Assembly (NCBI GenBank): GCA_050084515.1
Contig: CM114274.1
Coordinates: forward strand, 5,580,001-5,644,000
Length of the DNA stretch: 64,000 nt
Source of the DNA: Blasia pusilla
Taxonomy: Eukaryota; Marchantiophyta; Marchantiopsida; Blasiales
Reading direction: 5' to 3'
Shown here: piece by piece, positions 49,697-61,349 of the stretch
Layout: each line of letters begins with the position of its first letter
Numbering within the stretch: position 1 is the first letter of the stretch
The notes under the pieces: model-generated
Databases searched by the model: none
The model's input: the letters and a program-made list of their open reading frames with translations, nothing else
Told to the model about the DNA's origin: nothing
Position numbers and translations under genes: made by a program

Positions 49697-50962
49697 AGAC
49701 ACCCTATTGCTTCGTTAACATTTGTTGAAGATGTAGTATTTAGGATTAAGATTAAGTATTTAAGATGAATTTTCTACGTCATAAATTTACTTTTCAAATC
49801 GGGAGGGGGAAAGGAGGAAGGAGGTTATTTTCATAAGGGGAGGATTTTTTTAATTAAAATACTAAAATTTTCAATATATACGAGAGGAAAGAAAATTGAA
49901 TTTTGAATATGGTTAGAAGGAGAGAGTGTCATGTCTTAAAAAATGGAAAACTTTTTATATTTTATTTTCATTATATGAGTGAACGAGAGATATTATTCAA
50001 TTTTCAATAGGGAAGGGGAAGGGGAAGAGGAAAATAGAGGGTTTCATATGGATTTTTTTTAAAAATTCAAGAAGAGAAGGGAAGGCATAGATGGATAAAT
50101 TTTCCACGAGGGAGGGCTTCATAAGGGATTTTTTAATTATTTATTTCAGTAAGAGAGGGGACTCGAAATAGGGAATAAATTCTCACGAGGACAAAGAGAT
50201 GGGAAAGTGAAGAAGGAATGGATCGACCTTCCTCCAACTCTCTCTCTACTCCTCTGAAAGGGAACTCTAGGATAGGGGAGGAGGCGACAAACATTCGAGG
50301 AAAAAAAGAACAAAGACAATAGATCGTTTGATTACAGAGGGTCTCTTTGGCTCAGTGCATTGCACGAATGCAAAATTACTAATAGATATTAAGAGAGGAG
50401 AAGAGAAGATATATAGAGATTCTATTCCATTGAAAAGGAAGTTACCCAAAAAAAATATCAAAGGAAAACATTTGTTACCCTAATAATATAAATAGATATA
50501 CGTTGGGAGACCAAAATGAAACACGATTTCCATTTTAGATATCTCAATAAAGGTATTTCCAATCCACTCAAAGAAGTTTCAGTCAAAAGAAAATGAATAG
50601 ACATTCTTTTTCTCTTTTGTATTAGCCATCTAATGAAGCAACAACAATCAACAATCTCCATGGATATGGCCCAATGTGAACAATCCCCTCCCTAGGTATT
50701 GTTGCCCTTCTTTTATTTAGGGTGAGTTAGCGTACTAAGCCCCCTTGACGGGATTATAGTTCCAAAACACACGTCTTTAAGGTCACTCTAACTAGGCCAA
50801 TCCCTCTCTTAATTCGCAACACATAATGCCTATAATTCTCTGAAACCCCAGGTCCCCATCCTCCATCCCCTAACCAAAAAAAAAAATTTGATATTATCTC
50901 ATCTTTGCGTAAGGAAATACAAAGCGTTTTATCATCATCTTTAAACTATATTCTTTAAACCA
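49697..50962. other. AT-rich gene-free DNA
   Basis: Purine-rich tracts (49800-50300). Only short frames on the minus strand near 50267-50661, without recognisable features. Confidence 0.5.
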
Positions 50963-51803
50963 CTAGTATTTTTATGCTTGTGCGATGTATATGATCATAG
51001 GGAGTACTAGTGTGTAGCCCGTGCCATGCAGGGGAGTGTAGGGATTAATCGTGTTGCACAAAAAAAAAAAAATTGGTTGTTCGTAGAATGAAAAATATTT
51101 TCTTGTTGCCTGTAGAGTATGAAACATTTTCTTGTTGCCCGGTTGGCACATGTCAAATAGAGACGTGTTAGCAAATCAAGAAAGCACTCTCCAATAATAA
51201 TATAGATTATGGACCCTCCCTAGCCCTTCAGAGAGAACACATCACTCTCTTACCAATAAGTGCATAAGCTCCCTCCCAAAACCCTGAAGCATAGTCCCTC
51301 CCATCCACCCCTTGAAAATAAAATATTAAAGTTTCTTATGAAATCGTCCCTTACTGAAATTTAATACCTTTCTCTCCCTATCCTTCCCATATTGAAAATT
51401 CAACCTTATCTTTCTTCCTCCTCATAAAAAAAAAATTTCTTTGTGAAGCCCTCCTTTGTTTAAAATATATAAATCTCTCTTTCCCTCCCTCGGAAAAATG
51501 TAATCTTAACTCTCCTCTCATCTCGTACTTGAAAATTAAACTATGAAAAGAGTCCGTATGAAGCACTCCCATATTTTAAAATTTTCCTTTTTCTCTCTTT
51601 CCCTACCTTATTAATATTGAAATTCTTTTTTCTTCTTTCTCTTGCCGTCCCTTCCTCATTGAAGGATTAGTTTTCTCTTTCTTCCCCTCCTCTATCAAAA
51701 ATTAATCAATCATGTTTTCATAAACTCTTATGAAGCCTAGGACCAATGGCAAGAAGAACAAGTTTAAGAATGCTTTAAGTGCTAGTGAAAATAATAATAT
51801 AGA
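50963..51803 (-). mobile_element. 841-bp non-autonomous Helitron with a second Helitron nested inside
   Basis: On the minus strand it starts TCTATATTATTATTTTCAC at 51803 (host A before it). It ends with TCGCACAAGCATAAAAATA then CTAG at 50963, followed by host T. It carries CT-rich, non-coding DNA and contains the 200-bp element at 51007-51206, which lies 40 bp from its 3' end. Confidence 0.65.
51007..51206 (-). mobile_element. 200-bp mini-Helitron nested in the previous one
   Basis: On the minus strand it starts TCTATATTATTATTGGAGAG at 51206 and ends CACGGGCTACACACTAG at 51007. It is flanked by A and T exactly as Helitron insertion requires. The near-terminal stem is CCCCTGCATGGCACGGG-like. 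Its start resembles the element at 30407. Confidence 0.7.
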
Positions 51804-51826
51804 TTCTTCCATGCTTAGAATCTTAC

Positions 51827-51862
51827 ATTCTATTATCTTGGTGCTAACCAAGATAATAGAAT
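51827..51862. repeat. perfect 16-bp inverted repeat, 4-base loop
   Basis: ATTCTATTATCTTGGT is exactly complementary to 51847-51862, loop GCTA. It lies 24 bp outside the Helitron start at 51803. Confidence 0.9.
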
Positions 51863-54800
51863 AGAAAAGGAGTTAGCTTTTGCAGCTCAATTGAAAAGTC
51901 TTTTTGGCACCACCTCTTCCTATTTCGTGGCTTTCATTTTAGATAAAATATTTCTTTGCATTTCCTCTAACTACTTTTTCAGCTATGCTTGAGATAGATC
52001 ATCTATATTAGAATTCAAATGAAAACATCCAACTTGAAAATTTTAGGTTGTGCTTTACTGAAAATATTCAACCATAGCCATTTTCGGTCACATTTTTGTT
52101 ACCAAAAATATCAAAAAAGTGCTAGATCAAATTTCTAACACCTAAAATAGCCAATAAAATCACAATTCCATCGTCAAAAGTTTCTCATGGGAAATATCCA
52201 ACCCAACTCAAATACATCTTGCAATTAAAATGAATGGATTTCCTTAAGCATATTTTTAAAATCACAAGTGTAGCCTCTGATAACAACATCTTCCTTCCAA
52301 GCACAAGGAACATCCTAGGATACCCTAAACCCTAAAGAAGAGTCTCAAACTTTAATTGTGGATATAATATGATGTACTAAATTGTACAATATGGATCTTT
52401 CCTCTGGCAAGAAGATCCATTTTGTCTTCATAACTTAAACGATGTCATATAACCTCGTAGATTCTCAGCCCCAAGAGAATACATAGACCAAAGATGCAAA
52501 TATGGGTCCCACTTTTAAACATCTGATTAGCATGTAAAAAATACGTTATGAATGAAAATGTCCAATGAATTTTATGTGGATTTTGGTCTTATAGACAAAG
52601 AGTACCTTTTTAAATATGATGGGATTGTGCTATGGATTTTCTTTTGGCAATCTTTTGATTGTCTCTTTTGTCTTTTTACTTGTATATGAGTTTAACTTTC
52701 AATTGAGATCACAAGAGCCACCCTCTTCCATTTTGCATGCTCTATCCATCCTAATTCCTGTTCCATTGAGGGATACTTTGACAAAGCTTCAGGTTTATTT
52801 GAATTTTCCTAACTTTCATTGATTAAATTTAAAAAATCCAAGATTTTTGTCCTTAGAAATGGTGATGGATGTCATACTGGTAAGGGATCTTGCCGACATG
52901 AAAAATAATAATTTTGAGAAATAAAATTTCAAATATAGGTATAAAATTAAAAAATTTGTAGAGATTATGCATGCCATTTCAAATTTCTTGTTCATACCAA
53001 GACATAGTGCATAACAAACAAGAGCTATTGAGCAGCACAGTTGTTTATCTGGAAATTAAATCTACAACCAAAATGAGCTTATTGAAAGCGAAAAGGATGG
53101 AAATGAGGAAAAAAAAATGAATGGACATGTAATATGATATTATTCTAATTAAAAAATAAAATTGGAGAGACCTTTTATAGAGGGAATTTCTAACTGCAAA
53201 AATCTAATATGAAAATATTTCCCATTGACTAAAAGAAACTACTTTGTAAATTTAGGAAAGAGGAAGACAAACAGTTTTTAGGAATTATGGTCTTGCTTCG
53301 TAACCCCCACATGATACCTCCCTAGATAACCTCTTTTGATGAAGGATGGAATACACAATATGGTAACTTTCTATTCTAACTAAATAAAAGTAGTTCTAAC
53401 AAATATTTGGATCTAACTCCCCTTTATGGATTGGCCTGGTGCTTATTTGCAAGCTAAATAAGTCAAGTTATTCCAACAACAATGGAGATCTATCGAGACT
53501 CTTCTTCCACTTTCTACACAATTAATTCTACCCCCCTTTCACTCGGTTGACTATGGAAAAGCTTAATTGACTTTAAGAGCTTATGTTTGAAAATTCGTAC
53601 CTAATCAACTTTTCCAACATTCTCTACAAGGCAACCTTTGACACTTATTGAGATGATTTGTGCTTATGTATGGATATATGAGTGGATTCTTGACTTAGTG
53701 CAAATCTTCTTGTTCTTCCATTTTTTCTTCTATTGTGTATATTCTTGAAAACTCTATGATTACGTCTTGGACTTCTTCATCCTTCTCTTCTAGGTGTGTC
53801 TAATTGTGTACGCATGGAATCCATTAATACAAAAGGATATTCACGATTTGCACATGGTGAAGAATGAATGACACCCCATGATGTGATCTGTAGTGCGCAT
53901 ACACACTGTTACACAACATACATCGCTGTCACCGAACACACACACACACAAACACACACGATTCCATGCTAACTCATGGCATCCAAACAACGAGACAAGA
54001 AGTACCAAAATATCTCCAATAAAAATAAGATCCAATCTCTTTCACAACACCATAGTTCTCACATGTCTGCACTCTCACATGTCTCTCTCAATGTCAAACC
54101 AAACCCACTCTCCTAATGAGAGGCTTGGGTTACACACAGAAGGCAAGCAAGACCATAACTCCGCCGCCTCATGCCAAGAGGTTCAACAAAGAAAGAATGA
54201 GCTCTCAAACTCTCTCTCCTTGAGGAATACCGCTCCCCTCTCCCAAGCTCTCTCCATGGTAAACTATGCTCCCAAGTCACCTCCTTAGCTCTTGACCTCA
54301 TGTAGGAGGTCAAGGGCCACTTACAAAAAAAGAAAGGCCACAATATATTCAAAATGGTACTTATCTAAAATAGTAAGTTCCTCGATATGGCTCTAAATGA
54401 GCCGAAACGAAGGGGAAACCCGCTCTCTCAGATTTCTCGGGGCCTCAGCAGGTCATCCTCGACCTCTTGATCCCGTCCTCCACTACTCGCAAAGGCTCTC
54501 TACTAGATCTCACCGATCTATCCTAAAAGACATGACAAATCATAGCGGCAATAGTATAAATGACTAGTACTGTAGAGTATACCGTTGGGCTAGAGCAACT
54601 ATAGGTCCTATATTGTACTAGATGAGCAACTTCTTATGAACAAGTTGATGTTGTTCTATGTTAAGGTGGATTTTATCTATTGGGTGATAAGGTGGTTATT
54701 GATCCAACATGTTTTGACTTGATGTGTCGAAATGCACATAAGAATGGTTTTTTTGTTGATTGAACAATAAGAATAAAAGAGTCAAGCTATATAATGAGAC

Positions 54801-55462
54801 ATGTGATCAATGGATTTATTCATTTTCTAGTGGAAGTTTTGGGCACATACATGTATCTTTTCATACTTTCTTGAAAAAATGCCCTTGAGAATCATAAGCT
54901 CGCCCTTCTTGTAGACCTTCTTTCTATGTTGTAACTACATATTTTCAATCATTTATCTTGATGATATTATATGGTACACATGTATTTGCATTGATGTGTC
55001 GAGTTGAAGTGGTTGGTGACTACTCATATCGTCGTCCATTCAGGCCTAACCAATCACTAATGTTTGTGTCGTATTTGTTTCAAGTTGTTAGTCACGTAGC
55101 TCATCGAGTTGGTTTTTGTGTCGGTTCATTACATAATCATTATATTGAGTTGACGAGTGAAGATAAATAAAATTTCAAATGTTTTTTTTGGAAATGCCAA
55201 TCAAACTAAAGTAAAAACTATCCTTTTTCCATCTGCAAATAGTAATGAAGATTAGTGAGTTACCTATGAAGAGGAGAGTAAGAAGGAAAAAAGAAGAAGT
55301 AACGATTACATAAAAGGATGATGAGAAGTAATTAAAACTAATGTAAACCCTTGCGATAGGTCAAATTATCTTTCAAAATGATAATTATCTTTTAAGGTTG
55401 GAGTATCATTAATCTTTTTCCTTGGCTTCACAAAACATATACTTCAAACATTTTTTTTATCT
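51863..55462. other. AT-rich intergenic DNA, no supported gene
   Basis: Short open frames only. There is a (CA)n tract at 53935-53955 and telomere-like ACCCTAAACCCTAAAG at 52321. Nothing else recognised. Confidence 0.55.
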
Positions 55463-55490
55463 CCCGTGCATCGCACAAGCACCTTACTAG
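55463..55490 (+). mobile_element. Helitron 3' end (body to the left not delimited)
   Basis: CCCGTGCATCGCAC followed by AAGCACCTTACTAG and T. This is the same 3' type as the minus-strand end at 50963. The matching 5' end was not identified in the AT-rich DNA to the left. Confidence 0.6.
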
Positions 55491-57877
55491 TCCATACTAT
55501 TAAGAGGGAAGCGCTTTTTTTTTTAAGGCGACACGGGAGAATTCACCACGTGTCGTGGAGGGATACGGGGAGGGCTAGAGGGAGGGGAGGGGGCATTCAG
55601 GTAAGCATGCATGGACCGTACGGTCCCCTCACGGTTCCTAACTAGTTCTATTGGCTCGGAAAGTGAACAATTTTATTGATTGAGAGTGTCAAGTGTAAAA
55701 AAAAGAGTTCAAAAAATGAAAAATTATACTCTAATAATCTATACTATTAACCGAGCATGGGGGGGGGGTTACTAAAAGGGGTAAGAAAAAATGAAAAAAA
55801 AAACCTCGCAGGCTTTAAGAAGTGAGGCCACCATTTAAAATAGTGCATACATTTTGTGTCAAGAAACCTAAAAACATTACATAGCCTACACTTTGTCTCA
55901 TGGGCCTACAAATATTACATAGCTTACATAGAAGGGACGCAACTTTCTTTATTTCTTTGCTCGTGTAGTGGTGTGATAGGTAGATCTTATCTGATTTGGT
56001 TTCTGATTTGGTGTGTTCATCGGTGAAAGGACACATGGATCTCAAAAATGACATCGTCTTGGAGGGAGCCATCTGTTAACTTTTGACCCTTATTCACAAG
56101 TGATAAGTGTAGTTGTAACTTTGTAGAAGGCAGTGGAGGAGGTGAGAGAAGGACTATTCTAACGGTGGAGCACCTGAAACTAGCGGAGGAGGATTCCGAT
56201 CTACTTGGCGACATTGCGGAGGTAGACTTCGTTGACATGCAGAACGTGCTCCTAGATGGGATCAATCAACAACAGCACGGAACGCAGAACGCAACTGCAG
56301 GTGAATGTGTTCTGCTTGGGGATGAGGGCCTCCAGACTCCAGCCGGTACATGTTGATGGCGTGCAGCTTGCCCATGAACAGATTGCACCCGTTGATTGAC
56401 AACCAAGTCACAGATCCATGTATTCCTTCTTCGTGTCGCACAAGAACCTTGCATCTGGCCCCCACATATCATTCACCTCCGACGAATAGAATCAAAATAG
56501 AGGATGATTTGTACAGGCTTGCATGCTCATTAATCATTACATATTTCCCTGTCTCTTTCATTTTGGGAGATTCAATTCCTGCATTTGAGGCAAGGTAGGT
56601 TTACCGAGTGGAAGCTCAGCCGGCATGATGGTAAATCACTTGCTCTCAGCAAGCTCTTCGGACTTTGTAGCCTGAAGGAGGTAGCTATTCATATTTTTAG
56701 AAACTTGTGAATCCGCTCTTCCAATTTATGGCATTCATTCTCTCTGACCTATTGTCATTAGGATTTCTTTCTTCAATTTGTCCAATATCGCTCATTGCTG
56801 AACTCTTCTCAGACGGGATCGCTGACACACAAGTAGTGAGCGTTTGTACATAGTTTCCTGAATCGGTTTCTCTCCCAAAATTCAATGTGGTGTCCATTAT
56901 TAACACGTGCATTGCCAACCTTCTGGGATGGCGTGGAAGGAAACACCTTCTCATCGATGCATCTCATTTTCACTCAATTTCAGTCAAGCACATGCTTGCA
57001 ATGGTGATTATGTTGGTCGGCATTGTTAATGCCCGGACAAGTCTTCACATGAATATTTTGTACTTCAAAACCATGAAGAAGGACGTGGATCGTGAACAGT
57101 AAGTCGTCCAGCCTTTCACGAGGGGCGTGTTCCATTTGACCATAGTGTGGCTTCGTATTACACATGATTGCCGTGGAGCAGGGATGATCACTCTAAAATT
57201 AAGGCAATTTTGGTGCATGATGTTGTGGCATTTGTTTCTACTACTGTGTTGAGCAGAAATGCAATTTTATTTCACCAGGCTATAGGTTCACTTAAGGTGC
57301 GGTTTCAATTCAATGAATTGAAATGTCGTGCTTCTCGGCGTTGAGCCCTTCACACTTATTGGACAGTAGACACACTAGGGTGGTGTGGGAACAGTGGCAT
57401 GTGAGGTAAACAAGTGGTTTGGGAACGGATGTGCTCACTGAAGAGTACCAAATTAATCTCTCCATTAAAACCTTTGCCAAATAGAATAACAAAAATTAAG
57501 ACACAAATTGCATTTAGCTTTCTATTTCAAGTTCCTACAAGTCTTTATATGCGCGTAATACTACTCTGCGTAGTTTACTTTTCAACTTGACCTTGATTTT
57601 TAACCCAGGTGGTACTTCTTGTCACTGAGTCATGGACCTTACGTTTATTGTCAAAGCTTTTCTCCTCCTCTACTCCTACCTCCGCAAGTTTTGATTGTAC
57701 TCACCTTGTCAGGTTAGACAACTGATTGGGTCTTCCCGAGCAACATACACTTATAATTTAGGATTTTTTTCAAATGAATTTTTATTTAAAAGTTTGGAAT
57801 AGCTTTATATTCTAAATAATCTATTTTTATAATTATTAAAAATTGACGCCCATGCATAGCACATGCATTCTTACTAG
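55491..57877 (+). mobile_element. Helitron copies, head-to-tail with the next one
   Basis: Starts TCCATACTATTAAGAG right after the CTAG of the preceding Helitron end. A second 5' end, TCTATACTATTAACC, lies inside at 55738 with host A before it. The shared 3' end reads CATGCATAGCACATGC then CTAG at 57874-57877. So the unit is 2,387 bp or, from the inner start, 2,140 bp. CACGTG lies 56 bases from the outer start. The interior at about 56,100-56,600 is less AT-rich and may hold captured host DNA. Confidence 0.6.
56015..56472 (-). other. possible captured gene fragment inside the Helitron
   Basis: On the minus strand, overlapping open frames (56262-56465 and 56017-56265) read NGCNLFMGKLHAINMYRLES followed by GGPHPQAEHIHLQLRSAF, and a Ser-rich stretch. 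Composition is protein-like and unlike the AT-rich surroundings. I do not recognise the family. It may be a piece of a host exon picked up by the Helitron, or chance. Confidence 0.3.
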
Positions 57878-59604
57878 TCTATACTATTAAGAGAGAGTGG
57901 CCTCTCGGAGTGCAAATGCTCCATAGTCTGCCACGTGTGCTTTTCGACAACTAAAGATAGTTCCTGGTACAAACGGCGGAACTTATGACGCATGGTATTT
58001 TAGGTTTTTTGAGTTTTAGGGGACATGGTGTTTGACACGTGCCGTTCATAGCCGTTGGAATGTGCAGATTAGGGTTTCGAAAAATGCATCGCACTGATTT
58101 AATGGTTTTTATACAAATTCAAATTTTTGTCCTTTATAGTTAGGATCTATCGAAAAAAGGCGATCCGTCGATCAGAGGAGGCCCTCTCGCTATTCGAAGA
58201 TGGGGGGGAATTAGGTTGTCACCAAGGTCGTAAAACCACAAAGAGGTTGCAGGAGTTGAGTATTTAATCTTGACGACCGAATTACATAACTCCCGAGTTT
58301 ATGTGCTTCCTATAATCACTGACTTGCTCAGGTAGCGTCAGAACTACAATTCATGCATGCATTTAAAGACACTAGGCTTCAACTTCCAACGTTTATTGTT
58401 GTAGTATTTGGAGTTTTACAAAAGCCGAAGCAGAGTAGTTGATGGTTGGGAACTACAAGATACCCTAATCTCTACTTCTTAATGCTTTTTCCATAGCATA
58501 GTACTAAGACAACTGGCTACTTCTTGAATCCAGCTGCAGGTCGAGCAACTCCCGGAAGATGCGTTCTGAGATACAACTACAGCACAAGTGGATCGTGAGC
58601 TACAACTCCATACAACTCCACAGCTCCACACCTCTAGGAACCTGCAAGAAAGGTGCGGAACAAGAAAAAGCTATCTACATATGGCAACAAGAATTACAAC
58701 AAAAAAGTCTACACAGGTGAAGGGGAAAAGTGTCTCCAAGGCTGCTTCATCAAAGAAGCATTACGGTGTAAAATCATCCGATCTCCATCCATTGGAGAGT
58801 TCCAAGTGGTCTCCTGTATCCCAAGAGGATTTCATGTGTTTGAGTAAGTGGAAAAAGTCGCATTGTGTAGATAGTCCTCCTTGGGGAGAGAGGATCACCC
58901 CCGAGCATGCTTCAGGATTTGAGCATGCGATAAAAGATTCGCTGCCCAATGGAGGGCAACCTGCGTTGTCAGATAAGGGGTACTTTCCATAACCAGTAGC
59001 TGACTTGGAAAACAATTTTTTTATAGAAATCCAAGGGACACCCCCATATCGGCTTAGAAGGCCGATAAATGAAAGGGAGTATACAACAGAGAGGGCATCA
59101 ACACAGAAGCGTATGAAGTCATCCTACCCCAACGTAAATGAGGTCAATCACCATCTCATAGGAGATCCCCGATTGACACCAAGGTGCCTATTGAATGTAC
59201 CCCAAAACCAGAGGCGAGTAAGAAGTCACCTAAAAAAAAGCAAAAAGGTAAGGGTGTGGTTATTAACATTCAGATAGTGGCACAGTAGTTGATGAGAGAG
59301 TAGGAGTAGCGTAGCGATGGATACATGTAAATCATCTTTGATAATGAAGCTACATTTTTGCATTGTGTGTGAATGTCTGTTGCCCCTCCCAGTCTATCAG
59401 TACTCATCTCGACTACTGTAGACTCTGCTCAAAATTAAACCATGTCTCGAAAACTGTAGACTCTGCTCAAAAAGTTGTCTTAGAAAAACAAAAGTAGACA
59501 TTCGGCCTACTTGCAGAGGAATAGTCGCTCTAGGTGTGGACAACTCCCTAGATACTCCACAACCAAGCAAGACCTACACATGAGCAAAGCTTATTCAGAT
59601 GTCC

Positions 59605-59760
59605 TAGTCGCACAGGGACATAAATCTACCCGAATCCAAAAGTAGGCGCGGAACCATCCTCGGAAGCGCATAGTGCTGGAACACACCCCCATTAGCCGCA
59701 CAGGGACAGAAAAATCCAAAAGTAGGCGCGGAACCATCCTTGGAAGCGCAGAGTGCGGAG
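59605..59760. repeat. two-copy tandem repeat, about 88 bp spacing
   Basis: GCACAGGGACA, AATCCAAAAGTAGGCGCGGA and ACCATCCT followed by GGAAGCGCA occur at about 59609 and 59697. This explains the overlapping minus-strand frames here. Confidence 0.75.
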
Positions 59761-61349
59761 AGCGGAATTGTAGAGTAGAAAACAGAGCTGGCAGAGTTGC
59801 TCCCAAAAAATAGAGCATTCAGGAGTGCAGAGGAGTGAGGGACGAGCGCAAACGAGGGCGCGCTCACGAATGAAGAAAATGGGACGGAAGGGGGTAGACG
59901 GCAAAGAGTTGGGGTCGAGGGCGCTCGACTTGCGCCTTGGGCAGTTGGATCAAAGATATAACGGCATGGATCGTCCGGCCTGTTAGATCTGGGGGGCCAT
60001 TAGATCTGGGCAGGTGGCGGCGGCGGGAGGGTTGGGCGGTTTTTTAGGTTAGGCATAGGTTCAGTGGCCGGACCTAGGCTTATGGCCCGAACCTAGCCAA
60101 TGAATATTAAATATTTTTATTTAAATAAAAATTATTTTTAAAAAGAAATTCCTAAATTTTATTTAAAAAAAGAAATTTTTTTTCTCTCTAGCACTAATTT
60201 TCTCACTAGCACTAGTTTTCCCTTTTTTATTCTTCTTCTAAGAAATTCTAATAAAATATCCTTTTTCTTATTTTCTTTCCTATTTTCCCGTTTAGGGTTT
60301 TCATCTTTGTCTTTTGTAAAAAGAAAAGAAATTAAGAAAAATCGCTCTACTACTAATTTACCTTCTTATTCTTTACCCTATTCTTTTCTCTTTCATATTT
60401 TGTTTAATTAAAAAATGGGAATCTATCCTTCAAATTTATGATTTCTTTTTTTAGTATGCTCTTTAATTTCATCTTTCTCTTTAACTTCTAACCCTAATTA
60501 ATAGTTCCGTGTTGTATGTTGAAGATGGTGACTTCCAATGGATTATTACCAAACGTGGAGAGACGATCACTTGGTATCATCACAAATATTCCGAAAATTT
60601 CAAAGAGACAAATTGAAGTACTAAAGAACACCTCTCTCATGTAAGTATGCAACCTGCACTACTTATTCGATTTGTAAATATATTTCCAAAAATGATATTT
60701 TTTAATCATACGATTCCTGCAATTTTTGCACAGACTTCCTATCCCATCAAATCCTACAAATTTACGTTGACTTCCGAAAATTGATGCGTGTAAACACACA
60801 ACGAAAAAGGCGTGCACGTTGCAAGGAAATCCTAGCACAACAAATACAGTTTGAAGATGAGCTCCACCCCAAAACATCTCCAACGTAAGTTCATTGCATT
60901 GAAAATCATTTAGCACGTTCGAATTCCCATCCTACATAATCTTTACTTCTAATTTTCTTTGCTCTTACCATTTTTGTGTTGTTTCAGACTTCCCATTCCA
61001 TAGAATCCTGTTGATATACGTGATTTTTGAAAGGTTCTCTGTGGCGAAGCCCAAAAACGAAATCGTGCTATTCGCACTGATAAAATGGAAGCTCTCAAAG
61101 AAAAAAAAAGGACATATTATCGGGAGTATAGAAAAAGAAGGAAGGCGAATCATGTTCAAGTTGTGCCTATGTTGGTGGTTGAGAGTATTGCAACTATTCC
61201 AAATGAGGAGGTTCTGACTATTGGTAGTCAATTCATAAGTTATATATATAAATATTCATAAGTCAACTCAAAATCTTTCTTTCTTTGATGGATGTCTATT
61301 CTTTATAACATGTGGATAATTTTTCAGGCCTTCTAATGAGGGTGGAGTA

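Noticed and set aside
52321-52336. Telomere-like CCCTAAACCCTAAAG (also near 13316 and 30773)
   Set aside because: Only two units each, which is common in AT-rich plant DNA. Not interstitial telomere arrays.
58588-58992. 134-codon frame inside the large Helitron region
   Set aside because: Starts from ATG and has a fairly balanced composition, but I recognise no domain and no splice partners. It may be a transposon-related or captured fragment; not supported enough to call.
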